Below the pieces are notes generated by a model that worked only from the letters and a program-made list of their open reading frames with translations, ran no database searches and was not told the origin of the DNA. The translations under genes were made by a program, and so were the position numbers. From positions 1,920,882-1,984,881 of the forward strand of contig CM020618.1 in the NCBI GenBank assembly GCA_009829735.1: DNA of 64,000 nucleotides, in the 5' to 3' direction. This stretch comes from Pyropia yezoensis. Lineage: Eukaryota; Rhodophyta; Bangiophyceae; Bangiales; Bangiaceae. This document shows, piece after piece, positions 53,089 through 62,200 of this stretch (position 1 is its first letter; each line of letters starts with the position of its first letter).

Positions 53089-53514
53089 TCACTGGGACGG
53101 AAGCCCGACCTCAGCTGCTGGCGCCTCGCCCTGCTCCACAGCAATCTTTGCCTCCTTGTTGAACGGCACGACGGCGAGGATAGCAAACCCAACCACCACC
53201 GCGACGAACAGCGACGCGACGACCTTCTTCACGTCCGTCGGCTGGTCAACCGCCACCCGCATTGGCTGCACCTTGGCGTAGATGTTGGTGATGCCCTCCG
53301 TGTCCTTGACTGACCCGGGGGACGTGGGGTCGGGGCCCCGAAGGGTGCCGTCCATCTCGGAGTCCTTCACTGCCTGGGCCTTGTCGCCAACGGTGGCAAA
53401 CTTGTCCTTATCGCCCATCGTCACGCGCGCCGCCGCGGCGGGCCGCGCGCGGCAGGTAGAGACGCGGGCGCGGGCACCGGCAAAGGCGCCCGGGGCGGCG
53501 ACGGCAAAGGCCAT
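53089..53514 (-). CDS. Small plastid-targeted single-pass membrane protein, paralog B
   Basis: An intronless gene of 141 aa (MAFAVAAPGAFAGARARV). It has the same plan as its convergent partner: transit-like N-terminus with Phe-3, DKDKFATVGDKAQAV, TNIYAKVQPMRVAV, one membrane helix (VVASLFVAVVVGFAILAVV) and the tail KIAVEQGEAPAAEVGLPSQ. The N-terminal targeting parts have diverged much more than the TNIYAKV and tail segments, so the latter are probably the functional parts. The start is preceded on its strand by about 16 C, then AGCCGCA, so an intron acceptor or a pyrimidine leader abuts the ATG. The function is unknown. Confidence 0.75.
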   Translation of the reverse strand: MAFAVAAPGAFAGARARVSTCRARPAAAARVTMGDKDKFATVGDKAQAVKDSEMDGTLRGPDPTSPGSVKDTEGITNIYAKVQPMRVAVDQPTDVKKVVASLFVAVVVGFAILAVVPFNKEAKIAVEQGEAPAAEVGLPSQ

Positions 53515-55057
53515 TGCGGCTGGGGGGGGGGGGGGGGGAGGGAGTTGGAAGGAGAGGCGGTGGTGAGGGAGGGTGGCGTGGAAGGGGAGGAAGCTGGCAA
53601 TGGTGGAGCAAGAAGTGCAGCGGGAGAGGGGGTGGCGGTGGGGGAGGTTGGGCGATGGTGGCGGGGATGTGCGTGCGTGCGTTGCGCAGATAGCGTGTGC
53701 AAAAGCGACGCGCGTGTGGCGTTTCTTTTATGGGCCCGCCATGCTGCCCGTGTCGCGGCGGCGACGTCGACCCCCCTCCGCCACCCAGATGCACGACAAG
53801 CCGAGAGGCATCCGACAGAAAGAATCTTCGGGGGAGGCGAGCATCCGGATGGGCCCGCCGACGGCCGGTGGCCCGCAGTGGCAGCACGGCCACCGACAGA
53901 CAGGAGAGGGAAGCGCGTCAATCGCGGGGGGTGTCCTGGAGGGGGGTGGGCGCGCTCTCCAGCACGCGCACGCTCATCTATGGGAGATGCATCTCGACCA
54001 CAACCGCCACCAACGGCAATTGGCCGGAGGCGTTTTGGGGGGGATAAATCGTCCACTCACAGCCGCAGAATGTTCTGCTCTTAGCGCATGCAAGTAGAGT
54101 GGATCCGTTGGCGCACCAGCCGTCTCGGATCGTCTCGGAAGGATCCCAGAGCGCCGCCATCCAACCGTTTTCGAAGGCGCCAGACCGCCGCCACCGCAGT
54201 GGCTGGCGTCGGCGTGTGTGCAAGCCCGCCTTTGCACGCTAGGCCAAAAACCCCAGTATTCTGGAGCAGTGCCAATACAGTACTTATGTATGTACCGCGA
54301 GCTCGCCGGTGCTGTAAACCTTTCGGAGCGCGCTGGACCAGTACTCTATTGCATGAGCGAGTGCCGCCGTCGCGCTACGAGACGGGCGGTAGATGCAGCC
54401 ATCCCCAAGGTGAGCCTCGGCCCTGAAGAGACCTCACAAGACGGACTGGTCTGGGTGATGTGGCGCCTCTGTGGCCAAGGAGCCATCTCGGGTTGCTGGG
54501 AGGGGGAGGGGGGTGCCGGCGCCAGCCAATGGCGGGGTTGCTGGGAGGGGGAGGGGGGTGCCGGCCACGACGTGACGCTGGTGGTGCCGTGGGTGTGTGG
54601 CCGACGCGGTCTCCACGACTCGCGGCCAGCCACCACACGCAACTGGGTGACGCCCCCCCCCCGGTGGCCGTCGCTCTGCCGCGGCCAAACGTCCTCCTTT
54701 TATGACGCCTGCGATGGCAACAACCCCACGCTGCCGCCCGGCGCGTGGCGGCGGACCACCGGGCACCATTTCTTCGTCACGTTCGGACAACTGTTCCCCT
54801 GAGGCGCGCAGGGGGCCACCGCCTTCTTGGCTACTCACCTGCCTGATTGACATGGGCATCTTGCCTGGATGGTCTGGGCGCGACACCCGCGGCGATACGG
54901 ACAGGTAAAAATAGGAACCCAACGAATGGGACGCCCCGCCTCTTCAAAGGCCTTTGGAAGAGGCGGCGGTGGGCGGCGGCGGCGGCTACAAACAGTGGCC
55001 ACGCAGCCCCCACCCCCACGCGGCGTACTTGCCCCCAAACTCACCCCTAGTACGCTC
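53515..55057. other. Intergenic stretch between paralog B and CLC
   Basis: 1.5 kb without a gene. It contains a G run on the plus strand at 53521-53538 (the poly-C leader of paralog B), mixed G+C-rich sequence, a 45-bp-period tandem duplication (54491-54566), and lower-G+C sequence around 54240-54310. Confidence 0.55.
54491..54566. repeat. 45-bp-period tandem duplication
   Basis: A G-rich 31-nt block beginning GGTTGCTGGGAGG recurs exactly 45 bp later (54491 and 54536). The second unit is only partly preserved. Confidence 0.75.
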
Positions 55058-57202
55058 TTACACCAGCGGCATGTGCTCCTTGCCCCCCCCCGCCGTCACG
55101 TCCGACATGGGCGACTCATCCCGCGCGCGGTACGGCGGTCCGCCGGCCGTCGCGGGCCGGCCGCCCCTCCCACCCGCCTCAATGTCCCCGCCGCCACGGT
55201 CGTCAGACGAGCTGGTTTCCGGCGGCGGCGACGGTAGGACGTCTCCCCCCTTGGTTGGCGGCGGCAGCGCGTCGCCCCAGGCGCCCTCAAAGGTGCGGTA
55301 GTTGATTTGGTTGGGATGGGCATCAAAGCGGTCCTCCCGCGCCCGTTGGCTGCCGATAAAGGGCATGTAGTAGGTGGCAAACGCAGCGCCGAGGCTGGCG
55401 GCCAGCACCGGCGACGCCGCGTTGACCTCCCCCGACAGCGCCGTCAGGATGATGGTCGTTGCAAACACCGTCCGCGTGATGGCGACCGTCACCCCCGCGG
55501 CGGTGCAGAGCACGGCAACCGCCGGGGGGACGGGGGTGAGGAGGGAGACGGCGCGGCCGAAGGCGGCGCCCGCAGCCATGGCGGGGAAGATGTAGCCGCC
55601 ACGAAAGCCGCCGTGGACGGTAAACGAAATGGCCAGCAGCTTGACGACGCCCAGGATGGCCAAGTGCGACGGCGTGTCAATGGAAAAGTTGGTGAGGCCA
55701 CCGGGCGGCCACAGGTGGGTGAGGGGGGTCTTGCCGAGCGACGCGATGGTCTGCATCTCAAATTCGCCCCTGTGTAGACCGCATAAAGCAGGGAAGGAAG
55801 GACGCGGGCGTGCAATGCACACCGACAGACGGGAGGAACACAAAAGCCATCTGCAAGTCAGCAAGCCACACAGCGCCGCACAGGCCGCCCCCCGCTGGCG
55901 TCCCCAGACGCATAGAGGTACACCTCTGCAGACTGGCCCCGCAAGGAGCAGACGGCCCACCAGGCCACCTACCACATCCCCCTCTCCCAACCCTCACGTG
56001 CCACTTGCGTGGCGCCCCACGCCTCCGCCGCCCCCCCCTACCCCCCTCCTCCCAACTCAAAACGCACCAAAACGCGCTCTGTGGCACCAGTACCGCACAC
56101 ACACAAATGGCCGCCCCCCCCAGCAGCGACAGCGGGACATCGCGGCCGGTGAGGCCCGCCCGCCCCACCCCCCGCCCAATCGCCCCGTGGACGGCGGCAA
56201 ACGCCCACGCAACGGCCGCGCCGAGGAGGCCAAACGCCAGGCCAATGACCACCAGCTCTGCCGACGAGTCCCCCAGGTGGGCCAGCTCCGCGCCCACCTC
56301 GGCGGCCACGCCCGCCGCGTCGGCGGCGGCGGCGGCGCCACCGCCCACGCCCCCCCCCGCCCCCACGGGCGTCACGTTCCAGATGGGCGCAATCGCCAGG
56401 CCCGCCAGCCACCGAAAGACGACCAGGCACGTGGAGCCCGACGCGACAGCCACCACCGCGTGCTCATAGTACTCAAAGCCCAGCCGGTGGTTGATCTCGA
56501 GCGCAAACAGGCTGCCGCCGAGGGGCACCCCAAAGAACGCGGCCAGCGCGCACGCCATCCCCGACAGGGTGTGCGCGCGGAGGCGCTTGCGGCCAGTCAC
56601 GCCAAAGAGGCGCATGGACACCCAGCCGGCAATGGACGCGCAGATGGCCACCAGCGGCGCCTCAGGGCCGAGGGAGCCGCCGGCGAGGATGGACGCCTGG
56701 GAGGATACAATCATGGAGGGGGCGTGGCCCATGGGCACGTAGCCCAGCTCGTGGACACACGCAACGGTGTAGCCGAGGTCGCCGGGGAAGCCCAGAATGT
56801 AGATGCTGATGCCGACGAGGGCGGCAAAAAACATGCCCGCCGTTGGGATCCACAGCCAGTGCAGGGAGCGGGGGATGCCGGGGAAGGCGGCAGCAATGCC
56901 CTCTGGGAGGGTCTCCCAGAAAAACTCGAGCAGCAGCTCCAAGATGCTGAGGGTAAAAGTCAAAGCAGAGGCGAAAAAAAGCAAAGGGACAGTGACGGGC
57001 GACCCACAGGAGCAAAGCAACAGACCGCGTCGGAATCAGTCACGGAGTCGCTACCACCCTCCAGGTCAGCCCGCCATCAGCCACGGCCAGTACGTCGTCC
57101 CATCCGCCACCGCCTGCTCGGCAGACACGCAAAGTCGAGCGGGGACCACGCCTCCTACCCCACCACACCCCACCCCACTCCCCCCCCCTCCCCACCCAGC
57201 CA

Positions 57203-57235
<33 letters not shown>

Positions 57236-57562
57236 CGCCCAGACGTACGAATAGTAAATCCAGGCGGCCACGCCACACGCCACCCCCACCACCACCCCAA
57301 TCAACAGCCGCCGCATGATGCTCTCCTCCCCCTCCTCCGTCGCGGCGGTGGAGGTGCCGCTGAGGGCGCTGCTGCTAGGCGCGCCCCGCAGGCCACCTCC
57401 CCCACCATCCCGCCCACCGCCGCCGCCGCCGCCGCCGCCGCCACCGCCCCCCCCGGGGGGCGGGCTGTTGTACGTGTCGCCGGGGGCACCACCGGCGGCG
57501 TCGGGGGGGCTGCTGTCGTCTCTGTCGGGGGAGCCGGTGGCGCCATACGTTGGAGGCGTCAT
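55058..57562 (-). CDS. CLC-family chloride channel/transporter, three exons
   Basis: Exons 57562-57249, 56946-56068 and 55769-55058 (1905 nt, 634 aa). Introns 57248-56947 and 56067-55770 are GT-AG (donors GTACGT and GTGCGT), both in phase 2; splicing restores YYS-ILELLLEFFWETLPEG and SAFW-GEFEMQTIASLG. Residues 1-90 are a Gly/Pro/Ser-rich cytosolic tail; about ten membrane segments follow. The selectivity region reads GGSLGPEAPL (E200), matching the eukaryotic/bacterial CLC subgroup with GxLGPEGP in place of GREGP. Later motifs are FFGVPLGGSLFALEI, HGGFRGGYIFPAMAAGAAFG and TRTVFATTIILTALSGE. There is no C-terminal CBS pair; the tail is acidic and Gly-rich. It probably transports Cl- or another anion across an organelle or plasma membrane. 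Confidence 0.88.
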
Positions 57563-59217
57563 GACCCGCTGCTGGAGGCCGCCAGACCAAAGGAAGGGGG
57601 AAGGGGCGAGGTGCGAAAGGGTAGAGAGCAAGAGGGTCCAGCGGGGCGGCAGGAGTGTGGATGACAAGGCAGCCAGTCTGTTCCGCTTCACCCACAATGG
57701 AACGTGGAAGGACGGTCACCCGCTGAAAGGGGGCCGACAGTGAGCGCCGACACGAGGACGCCGCCGCCGTCGCCGACGCCGCTCCCGCTGCTACGAAAGC
57801 CGGCCGCTGCGCACCTCTGCCGTCGCCGCCGCCGCTGCCGCCGCCGCCACCGCCGCCGCCGTCACCGCCGGTGCCGCCGCCGCCGCCACGCGCCGCCGTC
57901 GCGGCCGACGCCAAAACAGCCGGCCGGCCACCCCCCCCCCTGTTCCCGCACAGCCGTCACAGACAGCGGGGACAGCAGAGGGGTGCGCGTCGGGAGAAGC
58001 CGTCCACGCACGCGCGGGAGGGGAGAGCTCTCCCTCTAGCTAAAGAAGAGGGCGAGCGACCGCACGGGTGCGCATCCCCCGAGTAGACGCTGCCGTTTCG
58101 CGTCCCCCCCCCCCCCTCCCCCCCACGCCGCAGCCCCCTGCGTGTGAGGGCAGAGGCACGTGCCGGCAGTGCGCCGCCGCCGTCGTGGCCGCGGCGGGCG
58201 GGCGGGCGGGCGGGCCGCCCCGCCTGCCACGCGACGCGGACCGTCCTCTCCATCGCGCAGCGCGCCAGCTACCAGCAAAGGGGCCCGCCGCCCACCTCCC
58301 TACGGTTTCCCCAATCAACCCCCCCTTCCGCCCCCCCCCCGCCCCCCCCAGTCTGTCACCGCCCCGGTGGCGGTGGCGGTGCCACCGGTGGCGGTGGCGG
58401 TCACGGCAGCCGCGGCGGGCGGACATCGGTGGGGCGGGGGTATCCGCGCGGGGCGGGGGGGGGGGGGGGGGATGTGCCGAGCGGTTGGGCCAAATGGGGG
58501 CTGGGAGGGCGGCGTGAGGGCGCGCAAGCCGCCGCCGCCGCCGCCCTGGGGGTTTTCCGGGGGGGAGGGCGCCGCGAGGGGGGGGGGGGGGTGGGGAGTG
58601 AGGCGTCCCGTCGTAGGGGAGCGCGCCAGCAGGTCCGGCGAGCCCACGCGTCACGCCGGCGGTCGCGCAACCGGCGCGGGCGCGACCACGCTGCGGGTGC
58701 CACTGGCGTGGTCCCCCCACGGGGCGGTGGTGCGAGGACCCTCGGGGCGCGCAGCAGTGGAACATGGGATTGGGGGCTGTGGCCGCACGGGCTGGTGGGG
58801 CGGCGTGGGGGATCAAAGCCGCAGACGGCTGAGAGCATCATGATGATCATGCCAGATAGATACATGGCGAGCAGGAAATCTTCAAATATTTAAACGTTTC
58901 ATATGCCACGGAAAGCTCTAATCAAAAATCAAAAGCGTCCCTAATCAAAACACAAATCTCGTATGTGCAAAGCACGCGATCCCTGTTGCACACCGCGACA
59001 AGCAATCCACCCAGTTGAAATATTTGGATGCACAATCAAGGTGAAACGCGAGGCACGCAAACGCCGCGCAGGAGAAAAAAGAGTACAAAAACAAACAAGA
59101 CAAGGAAAGAGACGTCATCCAACGCTGCCACACCCCACGCCCCGCTACCACCTGCCCACCCCTGTGGAGGGATGGGGGACGAGGGGCGGGGCCCCCCCTC
59201 CCGACCGGACGGCCAGC
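57563..59217. other. Intergenic stretch between CLC and UTP20
   Basis: 1.65 kb without a gene. The CLC promoter lies at its left part. The middle is extremely G+C-rich with GCC/CGCC arrays (57830-57900, 58195-58220, 58365-58400). From about 58840 to 59110 the sequence is A+T-rich for this window and lies beyond the UTP20 stop, likely its 3' UTR or terminator region. Confidence 0.55.
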
Positions 59218-62200
59218 CTACAACTTGGCGCCCGGTCGGCGGCCCGGGCGCTTCTGCTGCTTGGCCACCCGCCGCGCCTCATTCTTCCGCCGCCGCTTGG
59301 CCGCCGCCGCGTCGGGGTCGACCACCGCCTCAACCTCCCGCCGCCGCCGCCGGTCCCGCCGCGCCGCGGCGAGCGCCTCCCGGTGCGCGCCGTACACGCG
59401 CCAGTAGGCGGGGGCGCCCAGCGCGGTGACCAGCGCCGCCTGCAGGCCCGCCGCGAGGGCGGTCAGCGTCGACGCCGTCACGGCGGCGCCGTCCGCAGCG
59501 GCCGCGGCGGCGGCCGCAGCAGCGGCGGCGGCGGCGGTGGTGCCGCCCACCGCCGCCGCCCCCCCGCCGCCCGCCGCCACCACCGCCGCCTCCTCCCGGG
59601 CGGCCGCCCAGCCACCGCCGCCGTCGGCCACCCGCCGGGCGGCGGCCTTGGACCCCGCCAGCGACGCCACGCCCGCGGCGGCAGCGGCGGCAGCCGCCGC
59701 CGCCGCCGCGTCAGCCTCCACCACCTTGACGACCGGCGCCACCAGCGGCACCGCGTGTGCAGCCACCACCGCGGCGCCCCAGTGGGTGGCCACTTCGGTG
59801 AGGAAGCGGAGGGCAATGGCCCGGCGGAGCAGCGCCGACGCCTCCCCGTCCCGGCCGCCACCCCGGGCGGCCAGCCCCGACATGCGGCGGAGGAGCCAGT
59901 GGAGGGTGCGGCCGCCCGCCTCGTCCGCCCCGCCACCCGCCGCCGCCGGCCCGCCGTCGCCGCCACCCCCACCGTCGCTGTCGGAATCGTCTGCCGCCAC
60001 CCGCCCAGCCCGGGGCTCCCGCCGCACCGCGTCGCCGACGGCGAGCAGCGCGCCGAGCGCGGCGCGCCCCGGCCCGTCGCCCAGGCCCGGCGCCTCGAGC
60101 ACCGCCGCCAGCGCCCGCAGCAGCGACCGCGCGCCGCCGGGGGCGGCCACCGCCGACGCGGGCGCCCGCGCCGCCGCCGCCACGGCCGCGGCAGTGGGCG
60201 GCGGCGGCAGCGGCGGCGGCGGCGGCGGCGGCCCGCCGGCGTCGTCGTCCGCTGGTGTAGCTGCCGCCAGGGGCAGCGGCGGCGGTGGCGGAGGCGGTGC
60301 CAGCAGGTAGGCGCTGCCGAGCGCGGTCACGTGCCGCCGTACCAGCCGCGCGGCGGCGGCGCGCACCCACCCGTGGGGGGTGCCGAGAAGGGCCACCAGC
60401 ACGGCGGGGGCGGCGGTGAGGGGCGCCACCGCCGCCGACGCGGCGAGCGGCAGCCGGTCCGCTCCGCCGCCGCGGGCGGCCGCGGCGGCCGCCGCCACCG
60501 CGGCCTCGTGGGCGGTGAGCAGCGCCTCCACCGCCGCCAGGCCGCCGTACAGCACCTCCCACGGCGCGCCACCCCCACCCCCACCCCCCCCACCGCCACC
60601 GCAACCACCATCGCCACCATCAGCAGCTGCCGTCGCCATCAACCCGTCCGCGGCGGCGGCGGCGGCAACGGTCGCCGCCACCCCCGCCGCCGTCGTCTCA
60701 ATCACCCCCACCGGCAGCGCCCCACTCTCCGCCGCAATCGCCAGCGCCGCGGCGCCCGCGCGGCGGAGGGCCAGCGCCTTGGCCGCGGCCGCCGCCGCGG
60801 CGGCCGCCGCCGCGTCGGCGGCGCCCTGGGCACCGCCCTTGGCGCCGCCGCCCTTGGCGCGGCCGCCCTTGGCGCCGCTCCGCGCGGGGGGGGCGCCGCC
60901 CCCCCCCGCGTACCAGCCGAGCGCCAGCGCCACCAGCGCGCGCACGCGCACCCCATCATCCAGCCGCCCCAGCACCGTCCGCATCGCCGCCGCCGCGTCG
61001 GCGCGCACCCCCCCGTCGGGGTCCACCGCCACCACCGCCGCGAGCGCCACCCACAGGTAGTCTGCCTCATTGGCCGCCGCCCGCGGGGGCAGCCGCGCGG
61101 CGAGCGCGGCGAGCGCGCCCACCGCCGACCGGCGGCCGGCGGCGTGCTCGTAGCGGAGGTTGGCGACAAAAAAGTCGAGGTGCGCCCGCCGCCGGCGGGG
61201 GGCCAGCGGGTAGCGCACGAAAAAGGCGACCGCCGCGGCGGCGGCGGCGCTCCGCACGCCGGGCGCGTGGGAGCGGATGGCCAGCTCGGACAGCGTCTCC
61301 ACCGCGTCGTACACGCCGGGCGTTTGGACAGCCGCCCCAATCGCCGCGCGAAGGACGGTGATGGCCGCCGCCTGGCCGTCGGCGCTCGCTGTCAGCAGCG
61401 CGTCCCGGGACACGGTCACGAGCGCCTCCATCCACGCGCTCCGGGCGGTCGCGTCGAGGTCCACTTCTGCAACGGGCGCCACGGGGGCAGCCATATCCCC
61501 GCCGTCTGTGGCGCCAACGTCCATCGGCGCGCCGCTACGTGCAGCCGCCGTGGACGGGGGGTCGGCCATCTCGGCCACCACCACCGCCGCCGCACGGAGG
61601 CCGGCGTGAAAGAGGGCACTGCCAGACGAGGACCCCCCCCCGCCCCCCGCCGACGTGCGGGTGAGGATGCGCGCCACCGCCGTGGCGAGCGCGTCCGACG
61701 TTGTGGCGCCGCCGTCCGCACCGCCGCCGGCACCCGCCGCCGGCAGCAGCCGCAGCCGCAGCAGGCGGGGCGTGACGCGGAGAGCCGCCAGCACGAGCCC
61801 GTCGGCGGGGGCGGCCAGCGCCGCCGGCAGCGTGTTGAGGATGGGAACAAAGGCGGGGGCAAGGTCCGCCCGCCGCGCCGCGCCGCCGCCGCCGCCGCGG
61901 CCGAGAAAGGTGTGGAGGAGGAGGAGAGCAAACTCAGCGAGCACCCACCCATTCTTGGCAGCCACCTTGGAGGCGGCCGTGGGGGCGCCCCGCGCCGCCG
62001 CCGCCGCCACCATCGGCGGCGGGGGGGGCGCCGGCCCCACCGCCGCCCGGTCCACCGCCGTCGTCGCCGCCGCCGCCGCGGCCGTCGCGCCCCCCCCCGC
62101 CGGGGCGCCCAGGAGGGGAATAAAGGTGAGCCCCTCGTCCAGGCCCGGCGGCCCCGCGGGTAGGCGCCGGTCCTTGCGGCGGCCCGGCCGGGCGGGCGGC

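Noticed and set aside
58963-62163. 1066-codon plus-strand frame
   Set aside because: It is an antisense shadow of UTP20, Arg/Gly/Pro-rich without motifs.
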